NCBI RefSeq assembly: GCF_017591435.1
Contig: NC_059304.1
Coordinates: 15,938,893 to 16,002,892 of the forward strand
Length of the DNA: 64,000 bases
From: Portunus trituberculatus
Lineage: Eukaryota; Arthropoda; Malacostraca; Decapoda; Portunidae
Reading direction: 5' to 3'
Shown one piece after another: positions 34,233 to 45,392 of this stretch. The first letter of the stretch is position 1. The number at the start of each line of letters is the position of its first letter. A model generated the notes under the pieces. That model did not search any database, was not told where the DNA came from, and saw only the letters and a list, made by a program, of their open reading frames with translations. Position numbers and translations under genes: made by a program.

Positions 34233-36640
34233 TTCACCTAGTTGTAATTTTACAGGGCCTGGGTATCATACTCATGTGGCCCCGTCTCCATATCTACACA
34301 CATCCAACTTTCCTTTAAAACTATGCACACTCCTCGCTGACACCACCTCCTCACTCAAACCATTCCACACCTCCACACATCTTTGTGGGAAACTATATTT
34401 CTTCACATCCTTCAAGCATATTCCCTTGGCTATCTTTTTACTATGCGATCTTGTAGTTCTATTTAAGTTTTCCTCTCTCAACATCATTTGCTCATTATCC
34501 ACTTCATCCAGTCCGTTCAACAGTTTATAAACCTGTATTAAATCTCCTCTTTCTCTTCTTTGTTCCAAGGTAAGCAAATTCATTTCTTTTAATCTCTCCT
34601 CATAGGTCATTTCTGCCAATTCCGGAACCATTTTTGTTGCCATTCTCTGCAATCTCTCCAACTTCCTTATATGCTTCTTTTATAAGGGACCAAACCACTC
34701 CAGCATATTCCAATCTTGGTCTAATTACCGTACTAATTAATTTCTTCATCATATCTTTATCCATATAATGGAAGGCTAATCCAATATTTTTATCAAATTA
34801 TACGTTTCTCCAAACATCTTATCAATATGAGCCTCAAACTGCCCATGGTCTTGTATTATCACTCCCAAATCCTTTTCCTTTTCCACCTTTTTCAACACTA
34901 CTTCTTCACCCATCTTATATGACCCTCTTGGCCGTCTTCCACTCTTCCCCATCTCCATCACATGACTTTTGCTCAGATTAAATTCCATTTGCCACCTCTT
35001 GCTCCACTCCCAAATCTTATCCAGATCTGCCTGTAAAATTTCACAATCTTCTTCACTCTTCACACACCTACACAACTTCGCATCATCCGCAAACAAATTA
35101 ATATAACTGTTTACTCCTCTGGCATGTCATTAATATATACAAGGAAAAGTATTGGTGCCAGCACTGAGCCTTGTGGGACTCCACTCTCCACCACCAACCA
35201 GTCCGACTTTGCATCCCTTATTACCGTTCTCATCTCCTCCATCTCAAGTAGTTTTCCATCCACTTTAACACTTTTCCTTTCAGTCCTCCATAAATCTCTA
35301 CTTTCCATAACAGTCTCATGTGAGGTACCTTGTCAAAAGCTTTCTTTAAATCCAAATATACACAGTCCATCCATCCTCTCTCTTGTATTTTGTCAACCAC
35401 TCTTGAATAAAAGCTCAGTAGATTTGTTACACATGACCTCCCTTTCCTGAAACCAAATTGATGATCCGATAATAACTTATGATCCTCCAGGAACCGTATC
35501 CAATATTTCTTTATCACCCTCTCACAAATCTTACCGACCACACTTGTTAGAGACACAGGTCTATAGTTAAGAGGCTCTTCCTTACTGCCTCCCTTATAAA
35601 TGGGCACCACTTCAGCTCTCTTCCACTCTACTGGTACTTCCCCTGTTTCTAATGAACACCTTATAATATCATATAATGGATCAATCAATTCTTCTCTACA
35701 CTCCTTCAATAATTTTCCTGAAACTTCATCTGGTCCCATCGCTTTATCATCTTTAAGTTCCTCCAACATTTTATATAACTCCTTTTTAGGTATCTTAATG
35801 TCATCCATGTGCACATTTCCTTGTACATTCTGTGGCTTTACAAACATTGTTTCTTCAGTAAATACTTGTTGAAACCTATTATTTAGCAATTCCGCTATAT
35901 TCTTAGGGTCATCTACTATCCCTTGCTCTCCTTTTAATCTTTCAATGGACTCTCTTTTTTTAAGTTTACCATTTATGAACCTGTAAAACAATTTTGGATG
36001 TTCCTTACTCTTGTCTACAATATCTTTTCAAATTTTCTTTCTTCCTCCCTCCTTACCCTCACATACTCATTTCTCGCCACTCTATAATTCTCCTTATTTA
36101 GTATATTCCTGTTCTTTTTCCATCTTTTCCAAGCCACATATCTTTTCTTTAGCCTTAACACAAGTTGCATTAAACCAATCCTTTCTTCCTTCCTCTCGGT
36201 TTATACTTTGGTACAAATTTCATAACTCCTTCTATATAATATTTCATAAAAATCTCATATTTCTTTTGCACTTCTCTGATTTGTAACATCTCCTCCCAAT
36301 CTAATTTTCTGAAATAATTTTTCAAACTTTCTGTGTCCATCTTTCTATAATTCAATCTACCACTCCTGTATGTCTCGTCCTTCCTTCGCTGTGTTGTTCC
36401 TATCTGCATTTCCATAACCACATGATCACTCTTTCCCAAAGGACACCTGTATTGTATATCTCCACATAGGTACACTTCTCTTGTTAACACCAAATCCAGT
36501 CTAGCCGGTTCATCATCTCCTCTATATCTAGTATTTTCCTTCACCCTCTGTTCCATCATATTTTCCATCATTAGATTAAGAAATCTCTCTCCCCATGCTT
36601 CCTCTCCAACACCACTTACTAGATTTTCCCAAAACATCTC
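34232..36640 (-). mobile_element. CR1-like LINE, copy c (endonuclease end to 3' UTR)
   Basis: Reads from the endonuclease tail through the full RT on the minus strand. It shows KSDHVVMEMQ, KAMGPDEVSGKLLKE, VPIYKGG, CVYLDLKKAFDKVPHMRLLW, GVPQGSVLAPILFLVYINDM, FADDAKLC, MEFNLSKSHVMEMGKSGRRP and ERLKEMNLLTLEQRRERGDL. The 3' end is the antisense of tcacctagttgtaattttac, abutting (TG)n. Frameshifts occur at about 34670-34780, 35105 and 35230-35310. Confidence 0.9.
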
Positions 36641-36646
36641 CTTACA

Positions 36647-36835
36647 ATGTGTGTGTGTGTGTGTGTCAGTCAGGATATTAAGTTATCTTAACCTAACCTA
36701 TTCTAATCTTGTGTGTGTGTGTGTGTCAGTCAGGATATTAAATTAACTTAACCTAACCTATTCTAATCGTGTGTGTGTGTGTGTGTGTGTCAGTTAGGAT
36801 ATTAAATTATCTTAACCTAACCTATTCTAATCTTG
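36647..36835. repeat. Three tandem ~60-bp units carrying (TG)n and AACCTAACCT
   Basis: Units of (TG)n, tcagtcaggatattaa, then ttatcttaacctaacctatt and ctaatc. Related units lie at 42404-42547, and shorter ones at 23000 and 44100. Confidence 0.9.
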
Positions 36836-36886
36836 TGTATTTACCTAGTTGTATTTACCTAGTTGTAGTTTTACAGGGCCTGGGCT

Positions 36887-37486
36887 TTATGCTCGTATGG
36901 CCCCGTCTCCATATCTACACTTATCCAATCTTACTTTAAAAGTGTGCAAACTCATTGCAGACACTACTTCTTCATCTAAACTGTTCCACGTCTCAATACA
37001 TCTCTGCGGGAAACTATATTTTTTAATATCTCTCAGACATCTTCCCTTTCTCAGCTTTTTACTATGCGATCTTGTGCTTCGGATGTCATATTCTTCTCTC
37101 AAGATCAGTTTCTCATTATCCACTTGGTCCATTCCGTTGATCAATTTATAGACTTGTATCAGGTCTCCTCTCTCCCTTCTTTGTTCCAAGGTTGGTAGTT
37201 CCATAGCCTTTAGTCTCTCCTCATATGTCATCCCTTCAAGTTCTGGGACCATTCTTGTAGCCATTTTTTGTAGCCTCTCTAATTTTCTTATGTGTTTCTT
37301 TTTATGAGGGGTCCACACTACTCCTGCATATTCCAATCTAGGTCTTATTATAGTATTTATCAATTTCTTCATCATTTCTTTGTCCATGTAGTGAAATGCT
37401 ACTCCAATATTCCTCAGCAAATTATATGTTTCTCTAAAAATTCTATCAATATGGCTTACTGGTTGATTGTTTTCTTCCATCGTCAC
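36887..37486 (-). pseudogene. LINE copy d: C-terminal part of ORF2
   Basis: Continues the RT in another frame: FRETYNLLRNIGVAFHYMDK, RPRLEYAGVVWTPHKKKH, RKLERLQKMATRMVPEL, RRERGDLIQVYKLING, SFPQRCIETWNSL. This thumb and C-terminal segment follows EKDLGV-type sequence lost at the frameshift near 37490. Confidence 0.85.
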
Positions 37487-37488
37487 TC

Positions 37489-38904
37489 CTAAGTCCTTTT
37501 CCTTTTGACTTTCTCCAGTTCTACACCATCTCCCATCTTATAGATTCCCACAGGTCGTCTTTCACTCTTTCCCATTTCCATGACATGGCTTTTGTTCACA
37601 TTGAATTCCATTTCCCACTTCTTACTCCATTCCCAGATCTTATTTAGGTCTTCTTGCAGTATTTCACAATCCTCCTTTTGCTTTATAACTCTGCACAGTT
37701 TCGTATCATCCGCAAAGAAATTTATGTAGCTGTTCACTCCTTCTGGCATGTGGTTAATATAAATGAGGAAAAGTATTGGTACCAATACTGACCCCTGTGG
37801 CACTCCGCTTTCTACTGCTCTCCACTTGGACTTCATATCTTTAACTACCATCCTTATTTCTCTCCCCCTCAAATAATTTTCTATCCATCTTAATGTGCTT
37901 CCATTTAAGCCACCCTTCTCCTCTAACTTCCACAGTAATCTTGCGTGTAGCACTTTGTCAAACGCCTTTTTTAAATCCAAGTAGATGCAGTCAACCCATC
38001 CCTCTCTCTCTTGTACTCTATCAACTATTCTAGAATAGAAACTCAATAAATTAGTTACACAAGACCGTCCTTTTCTAAAACCAAATTGGCTATTTGATAT
38101 TAATTTGTTGTCTTCAAGGAACTCGATCCATTGTTTCTTTATTATTCTTTCACACATCTTGCATATTACGCTAGTTAGTGATACCGGTCTGTAATTTAAA
38201 GGTTTTTCTTTTTTTCCACTCTTATATATGGGAACCACCTCAGCTCTTTTCCATTCTACTGGCACTGTTCTATTTTCTATTGAGCATTTTATGATGTATA
38301 TAGGACTTGCTAGTTCTTCCCTACATTCTTTCAGTATTCTGCCTGAGACTTCATCCGGTCCCATTGCCTTCTCTTCATCCAGTTCCTTCATTAACTCTTT
38401 TATTTCAAGCTTGGTTACTTTAATCTCTTTCATATAGATTGTCTCTCTATTACCCTGTGGCCTCTCAAATTTGGATTCTTTAGTAAACACCTCCTGGAAT
38501 TTTTTATTTAATAGTTCTGCCATACTGTTTGGGTCTTCCACCATCCCGTTCTCTCCTTTTAACCTTTCTATTGTTTCTTTTTGCCTAATTTTTCCATTTA
38601 TGAATCTATAGAACAATTTTGGTTGCTCCTTACATTTTTCGACAATATCTTTTTCAAAGTTCTTTTCCTCTTCCTTCCTCACCTTAACATATTCATTTCT
38701 CGCTGCCTTGAAGTTTTCCTTGTTTGTTGGATTCCTATTTCTCCTCCACCTTTTCCATGCTCCATCTCTTTTCTCCTTTGCCCTAGCACACCTTGCATTA
38801 AACCAATCTTTCTTTCCTTCTTTCGGGACATATTCCCTGACTCCTGTTTTGTATATTTCCAAAAATAAGTTATATTTGTCTTGCATTGTCTCTGCGTTTT
38901 CCAT
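37489..38904 (-). pseudogene. LINE copy d: reverse transcriptase
   Basis: A 471-residue open frame. It contains the linker WFNARCARAKEKRDGAWKRW, then LFYRFINGKIRQKE, MGPDEVSGRILKECREEL, WKRAEVVPIYKSGKKEKPLN, YRPVSLTSVICKMCERIIKK, FGFRKGRSCVTNLLSFYSRI, CIYLDLKKAFDKV, GVPQGSVLVPILFLIYI, FFADDTKLC and MEFNVNKSHVMEMGKSERRP. All RT blocks including the FADD catalytic box are present. It primes reverse transcription on nicked target DNA. Frame lost at both ends by single indels. Confidence 0.9.
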
Positions 38905-38915
38905 CTCCTCCCAGT

Positions 38916-39749
38916 CTACGTTTTTAAAATAGTTCTATCTTCCTTTCCCTCTTCTATATCTATTTCTAATATTGCATGGTCACTCTTTCCCAATGGGCAC
39001 TTATGTCTTATATCATCATTCATTTGTATACCCCTTGTAAAAACTAGGTCCAATCTGGCCAGCTCGTCGTTTCCTCTGAATGTTGTGCATTCCTTTACTC
39101 TCTGGTCCATCATATTGTGTATCATTAGGTTCAAGAATCTTTCTCCCCAGGCTTCTTCCCCCATACCACTTTCATAATTTTCCTAGTCCACTTCTTTACA
39201 GTTGAAATCTCCTACTAATATCACTTTTCTCCTTTCTTTAACGATTCTCATTAGACTCCTTATTGTGTCATCTATCATGTCTTTATATTCTTGATTGGTC
39301 CATGAATTTGTTTTTGGTGGCACATATGTTACAATGATTGTTATCTCTTTTTTATTAATATGCATCTTTATATACAATACTTCTGCATACAATACTTCTG
39401 CTTTTCCTTCCCCACATTCCACTTGATTGATCACTATCTCCTTCCTTAACATTATCATGACTCCTCCTCCTCCTTTATCCACTCTGTCTCTTCTCCATAC
39501 ATTATACCTATTATCCAAGACTATTTTGATTTCTTCATTTAGTTTTGTTTCAGCCAGGCATACAATATCTGGATTTTCTTTCCTTATGTAATCTCTTAAT
39601 TCTAATTTACTTGATAAAACCCCGTCTATGTTCGTATACATCATTTTTAGTCTTTTACCTTTATCATTTGTAGTTAAACTTGTTCCACTTTTTTCTCTTC
39701 CTTCTCGTTTATCTACCATTTCCTTATCCTGTCTCCTAGAATTCTCCAA
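38916..39749 (-). pseudogene. LINE copy d: apurinic-type endonuclease, one in-frame TAG
   Basis: Starts MENSRRQDKEM, overlapping the end of ORF1 by about 37 nt in another frame. Endonuclease blocks: YTNIDGVLSSKLELRDYI, DIVCLAETKL, RRDRVDKGGGGVMI, VTYVPPKTNSW, VILVGDFNCKEVD, then a TAG where Trp is usual, then GEEAWGERFLNLM, ARLDLVFTRGIQ and CPLGKSDHAILEID. It nicks the target site during target-primed reverse transcription. Confidence 0.88.
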
Positions 39750-40390
39750 AAAAATGCCTTCTTCTCCTCTTCTGACCTTTCGTTATTCTTTTCCCTTACT
39801 GCTGCTGCCAGTTCATTGTATCTCTTCCTTTCTTCCTCATTTCTATTTTTCTTTATATAGATATCCTTACAGCCTTCTGTTTCTCTAAGTTTTGTTGTTC
39901 TATATAATATTTCTTCTGTTGCTGCTTGTGATTTTAGTAATATTTTAATTGGTCTCGTTTTTCCTTCTTGATATGGTCCCATTCTGTTTATTTCTTCTAC
40001 TTCCTCTTCCAAGTTCTGCCTATCTTCATCATTAAGATTCTTCAGTAGGTCTTTGACTGATTTCATTTCTTCTTTTTCTCTTTTTGGTCTATATTTTATA
40101 TTTTTTTCTTTTATTCCAAATACGACTACACTCTTCTTTTTTTCTGCAATTTCTCTAACTAGATTTTCTTTTGTCTTGAGGACTCCTATCATTTTGTTTG
40201 TCATATTTTCTTCTTTTTCTTTAAGTTGTTCTTGAATCACCTCCTGAAAATCGGCCTTATCTTTCTTATCTTGGACTCTCCATGCTTGTACTTCTTTTTT
40301 AATCACGTTCTGTACTCTTTCCTCTTCCTTGTTTACTAGATCTTTCAGCTTCTCCTTTTCTTTCTCGGCTTTACCGAGTCCTTCTTCCAT
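39713..40390 (-). pseudogene. LINE copy d: ORF1 protein (coiled coil plus RRM-like region), 5'-truncated
   Basis: 225 residues, lysine- and glutamate-rich. The N-terminal part is a long predicted coiled coil (KEKEKLKDLVNKEEERVQN). A KKSVVVFGI strand then begins an RRM-like region, followed by INRMGPYQEGKTRPIKILLK, KDIYIKKNRNEEERKRYNEL and WRILGDRIRKW. The RPIKI and I-x-KNR-x-x-EE patterns resemble LINE ORF1 nucleic-acid chaperones. The frame is open upstream to the (TG)n edge, so its real start is lost. Confidence 0.8.
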
Positions 40391-40403
40391 CTGCTTCTTG
40401 TAG

Positions 40404-40425
40404 TTGTGTGTGTGTGTGTGTGTGT
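40404..40425. repeat. (TG)n separating LINE copies d and e
   Basis: TG run at the 5' edge of copy d and the 3' edge of copy e. Confidence 0.95.
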
Positions 40426-42400
40426 ATTTATCTAATTGTATTTACCTAATTGTAACATACGGGAAAAGAGCTATGCTCGTACTGTCCCGTCTCCATATCT
40501 ACTAATGTCCAGCTTTTCTTAAAATCATGAATATTCCTTGCGCTGACCACTTCCACGCCTAAACTATTCCATGCTTCCACCCTTCTATGAGGGAAGCTAT
40601 ATTTTTCACATCTCTCCTATAAGTGGCCATTTTAGTTTTTTCCCATGCCCTCTCGACATTCTTTCATTCCACATACACAGATCTTCCCTATCCATTTTTC
40701 CATGCCAATCATCACTCTGTATATTGCTATCAGGTCTCCCTTTCTCTTCTGTTTTCCAGGGTCGGAAGTTGCATTCTGTTCAGTCTGTCTTCATAAGTCA
40801 AATCTCTTAAGTCAGGCACCATTTTGTTGCAGCCCTCTGTACTTTCTCTAGTTTCCTTATGTGTTTCTTTAAGTTCGAGCCCACTGTATTGTTGCATATT
40901 CAAGCCTTGGTCTTATCATTGCAGTAATTATTTTCTTCATCATTTCTTCATCTAAATATCTAACGCCACTCTTATGTTCCTCAATAAGTTCAATACTTCT
41001 CCAATTATTTTGTTTATATGTCTCTCTGGCGATAGGTCATTGGTAATTGTCACCCCAAGGTCTTTTTCTTCATGACTGGTTTTATGTCTTCATTTCCTAT
41101 CTTGTACATACTCCTGATTCTTCTTTCACTCTTGCCAAACTCTAATTTCTTGCATTTTGTCGTGTTGAACTCCATTTGCCATGTACAGCTCCATTTCCAT
41201 ATTCTGTCCAAGTCTTCCTGGAGTAGTTCGCAATCTTTGTCACATCTCACTTTTCTTAACAATTTTGCATCGTCTGCAAATAGGCTCACATAACTGGACA
41301 CCCCATCCACCATGTCATTTATGTAGACCATGAACATTACTGGTGCCAACACTGATCCCTGTGGAACTCCACTCTCCACCAAGCCCCATTCTGATGGTCT
41401 GTCCTTAATTATTGTTCTCATTTCTCTTCCTACCAAAGAGTCTTCCATCCATTTTAGTAAACTGCCATGCACTCCTCCTACCATTTCAAGTTTCCAGATC
41501 AGTCTCCGTGTGGTACCTTATCAAAGGCCTTTTTTAAATCCAGATATATTCCATCAGCCCAACCATCTCTTTCCTGTATTACATCTATCACCCTCGAATA
41601 GTAACATATCAGGTTTGTCGTGCATGAACGCCTTTTCTAAAACCAAATTGACACTCACAAAGTATGTCATTTTTCTCCAAGAAGTCTGTCCATCTATTCT
41701 TCACCACCCTCTCACACATCTTAGCTACCACACTTGTAAGTGACACTGGTCTATAGTTCAATGGGTTTCTCTTGTTACCTGATTTATAAATTGGGACAAT
41801 GTTAGCTCTTTTCCAGTCTTGGGGCACTACACCTTCCCTTAATGAGGCATCAATTACTTCACAAACTTTTTCTGCCAGTTGCTCCCTGCATTCTCTTAAA
41901 ATCCATCCTGATACCCCATCAGGTCCCACAGCTTTTCTCACTTCTAAACTCCCCATCATATTCTTGATCTCCTCCACAGTTACTTGAAACTCCTTCATAA
42001 TCCCTTTCTGTTCCATTACCAGTGGTTTGTCAAAAGCAGTCTCCTTTGTGAATACCTTCCGAAAGCATCCATGCATAGCCTCTGCCATTTCCCTGGGATC
42101 CTCACTGCATACTCCATTTACTTCTAAACTTTCAATACTTTCTCTATTTTTGATGTTGTTGTTCACATGTCTGTAAAAAAGCCTTGGTTGGTCTTTACAT
42201 TTATCAATTATATCCTTTTCTTGTTTCTTTCTTTCTTCTCTTCTAATCAACACATATTCATTTCTTGCTCTTTTGTAACTTTCCCACTGCTTAATCCGTC
42301 TTTTCCTTCTCCACCTCTTCCATGCATCCTCTTTTCTTGTTCTAGCCTTTTCACATCTATCGTTAAACCAGTCCTGCTTTCCAACTTCTCTATGTTGTCT
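40426..42400 (-). mobile_element. CR1-like LINE, copy e (distinct subfamily, 5'-truncated)
   Basis: Minus-strand frames: LFYRHVNNNIKNRESIESLE, KAVGPDGVSGWILRECREQL, WKRANIVPIYKSGNKRN, LNYRPVSLTSVVAKMCERVV, ECQFGFRKG. After a frame break come GREMRTIIKDRPSEWG, VESGVPQGSVLAPVMFMVYI and LFADDAKLLRKV. The 3' end is the antisense of tatctaattgtatttaccta. The sequence clearly differs from copies b, c, d and f. Confidence 0.88.
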
Positions 42401-42403
42401 TAT

Positions 42404-42404
42404 T

Positions 42405-42444
<40 letters not shown>

Positions 42445-42563
42445 AGTCAGGATATTAAATTATCTTAACCTAACCTATTCTAATCGTGTGTGTGTGTGTG
42501 TGTGTGTGTGTCAGAATATTAAATTATCTTAACTAAATCTATTCTAATCTTGTGTGTGTGTGT
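42404..42563. repeat. (TG)n with two ~60-bp AACCTAACCT-type units
   Basis: (TG)n, tcagtcaggatattaaatta, tcttaacctaacctattcta; then a second unit. Same module as 36647-36835. Confidence 0.9.
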
Positions 42564-43750
42564 ATTTACCTAGTTGTAGTTTTACAAGGCCTGGACTTTA
42601 CGCTGATGTGGCCCCGTCTCCATATCTACACTTATCCAATTTTTCTTTAAAACTATGTACACTCTTTGCTGACACCACTTCCTCACTCAAACTGTTCCAA
42701 GTCTCAACACATCTTTGCGGGAAACTAAATTTTTTAACATCTCTCAGACATCGTCCCTTCCTTAGTTTCTTACTATGCGATCTTGTGCTTCTAAAGTCAT
42801 ATTCTTCTCTCAGGATCAGTTTCTCATTATCCACTTCATCCATTCCGTTAATCAATTTATAAACTTGTATCAGATCCTCTCTCTCTCTCTGCTCCAAGGT
42901 TGGTAGATCCATTGCCTTTAGTCTCTCCTCATATGCCATCCCTTTAAATTCTGGAACCATTCTTGTAGCCATTTTTTGTAGTCTGTCTAATTTTCTTATG
43001 TGTTTCTTTTATGGGAGTCCACACAACTCCTGCATATTCCAATCTAGGTCTTATTTTAGTACTTATCAATTTCTTCATCATTTCCTTGTCCATATAGTGA
43101 AATGCTACTCCAATATTCCTTAGCAAATTATACATCTCTGAAAATTCTATCAATATGGCTTACCGGTTGATTATTTTCTTCCATTGTCACTCCCAAGTCC
43201 TTTTCCTTTTTACTTTTTCTAGTTCTACTCCATCTCCCATCTTATAGATTCCCACTGGTCGTCTTTCACTTTTTCCCATTTCCATGACATGGCTTTTGTC
43301 CACATTGAATTCCATCTCCCATTTTTTGCTCCATTTCCAGATCTTGTTTAAGTCTTCCTGTAGTATTTCACAATCCTCTTTTGTTTAATGACTCTGCACA
43401 GTTTCGCATCGTCCATAAACAGATTTATGTAGCTGTTCACTCCCTCTGGCATGTCATTTATATATACGAGAAAAGTATTGGTGCCAATACTGACCCTGTG
43501 GCACTCCGCTGTCTACTGTTCTCCACTTGGACTTCATATCTTTAACTATCGTCCTTATTTCTCTCCCCCTTAAGTAATTCTTCATCCATCTCAATGTGCT
43601 TCCTTTTAAGCCACCCTTCTCTAACTTCCTTAGTAATCTTTCATGTGGCACTTTATCAAAAGCCTTTTTTAGATCTAAATGAATACAGTCAACCCATCCC
43701 TCTCTCTCTTGTACTTTATCAACTATTCTAGAGTAGAAACTCAATAAATT

Positions 43751-43754
<4 letters not shown>
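42564..43754 (-). mobile_element. CR1-like LINE, copy f (RT palm to 3' UTR)
   Basis: Minus strand: YLDLKKAFDKVPHERLL-type segment, VDSGVPQG, MEFNVDKSHVMEMGKSERRP, NLLRNIGVAFHYMDKEMMKK and DLIQVYKLINGMDEVDNEKL, ending with the usual 3' UTR. Several small indels. Its first ~560 bp (43195-43754) are nearly identical to 22094-22660. Bounded by (TG)n at both ends. Confidence 0.9.

Positions 43755-43790
<36 letters not shown>
43755..43790. repeat. (TG)n between LINE copy f and SINE copy 2
   Basis: About 18 TG units. Confidence 0.96.
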
Positions 43791-43791
<1 letters not shown>

Positions 43792-44082
43792 TTCGCTGTT
43801 TGATCTGCTGCAGTCTCTGACGAGACAGCCAGACGTTACCCTACGGAACGAGCTCAGAGCTCATTATTTCCGATCTTGGGATAGTCCTGAGACCAGGCAC
43901 ACACCACACACTGGGACAACAAGGTCACAACTCCTCGATTTACATCCTGTACCTACTCACTGCTAGGTGAACAGGGGTTACACGTGAAAGGAGACACATC
44001 CAAATATCTCCATCCGGCCGGGGAGTCGAACCCCAGTCCTCTGGCTTGTGAAGCCAGCACTCTAAGCACTGAGCTACCGGGT
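43791..44082 (-). mobile_element. tRNA-Val-derived SINE, copy 2
   Basis: Same element as 22679-22970, with the tRNA-like head at 44012-44082 (box A with one change, anticodon-arm loop TTCACAA, box B ggttcgactcc). Here the T-arm stem reads GGGG before TTCGACT, a better stem than in copy 1. (TG)n on both sides. Confidence 0.85.
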
Positions 44083-44106
44083 GTGTGTGTGTGTGTGTGT
44101 GTGTGT

Positions 44107-44782
44107 CAAAATATTAAATTATCTTAACCCAACATGGTGTAAATAAATGAAATAATAAAAAAAAAGATAACATAATTCTTAATAATTTCTTAATTCTAAT
44201 TTGGAATTGAGAGAAACACTACAAATTAGTTTTTTTGTCATTAACGTTACAATGGTATGGATTGGTGGATGTAGGCGAGGTGTACCAGTATATTATTGGT
44301 GTGTGGCTGTTAATTGTTACTGCTTATTTCAAGATTAGTGTTTCTTATAGGATATTTTCTTTTTTCTTCAGTTCTATCAGTTGAAAAATAGTGCTTTATT
44401 GATTTTTTACATAAATAATTGAGTTCCTTTTCTTTCTTTTGGTTAACTGGTAAGAGTGATGCATTGTTTATTGAAATATGAAGTTTTATGGGCATAGATG
44501 AGGAATTAAATGTCATTATTTTATGCACCAATTGTATATAATTGAGTGTAAGTTTGTAAGGGATGTTGATGGTCAATAAACTATAATAATGATGTGGGTG
44601 AAGTTTGAGTGTACTAATACAGCTTGATTTATTTCAGGTTGTGTCAAGATATGGAGGGAGAGAGAACAGCCAAGGAGGAGGAGGAACAGGAACAGGAAGA
44701 TAACAAGAAGAAGAAGAAGAAACAATGAATGAAGACAAAGTAAGAAAAGGTGAAATAAGAATAAATATTGTCATTTTATAAA

Positions 44783-44788
<6 letters not shown>
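44107..44788. other. Duplicated unique segment (pair of 23007-23683)
   Basis: About 97% identical by eye to 23007-23683, including the purine-rich stretch after tttatttcag. Differences are substitutions and 1-3 base indels. Confidence 0.6.

Positions 44789-44868
<80 letters not shown>
44789..44868. repeat. (CT)n microsatellite at a duplication breakpoint
   Basis: Similarity to the 22-kb block stops inside this run. Confidence 0.96.
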
Positions 44869-44872
<4 letters not shown>

Positions 44873-45112
44873 ACTATTGCCATTGTTACTGTCATGTTAC
44901 TATTAGGTTGAGTTCAGTTAGGTTAGGTTGAGTTGCGTTCAGTTCAGTTTACAAAATAGTGAAGGTGACTCAATGTAAACAGTGCACCTCTCATTACAGG
45001 AAAGTCAAGCCAAGAGTCCCTGAATGCTGCCAAGGAGACACACTGCTGCTGGAACACTGCACCACCAAGCCAAGCCACCTATAACACCTACAGCCATCAG
45101 CAACACCGAGAG
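44869..45112. other. Unassigned, possible exon
   Basis: ggttaggttgagttcagttc words, then an acceptor-like ctctcattacag at about 44990 followed by a C/A-rich stretch. No frame is supported. Confidence 0.3.
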
Positions 45113-45392
45113 TACAAGACAACACCTGGAGCCATGAAGAACAGTTAGGATAGATTAGCAGTTTGGAATGTTTTTTTTAAGGACATGTTTTTCAGGGCAT
45201 TTTAAGACAGTTTGGCATGTTTTTATGGTATTTTAAGAGTTTGGCATGTTTTTCAGGGCATTTTAAGACAATTTGGTATGTTTTTATGATATTTTTAGAC
45301 CATTTGGCATGTTTTTTATGGCATTTGAAGAAAGTTTGGCTGTGATAATACCATTTTATTGACATTAGGAAGGGTGTATGGAGGTGACATGA

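Larger units (their letters stand above)
36838..40403 (-). mobile_element. Nearly full-length CR1-like LINE, copy d
   Basis: Most complete element of the nest, about 3.57 kb, with ORF1, endonuclease, reverse transcriptase and 3' UTR in order on the minus strand and (TG)n at its 5' edge. Its 3' end is the antisense of atttacctagttgtagtttt. ORF1 is open to the 5' edge, so the copy is truncated inside ORF1. Few lesions: a TAG in the endonuclease, a frameshift near 38910, another near 37490. That suggests fairly recent activity of the family. Confidence 0.92.
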
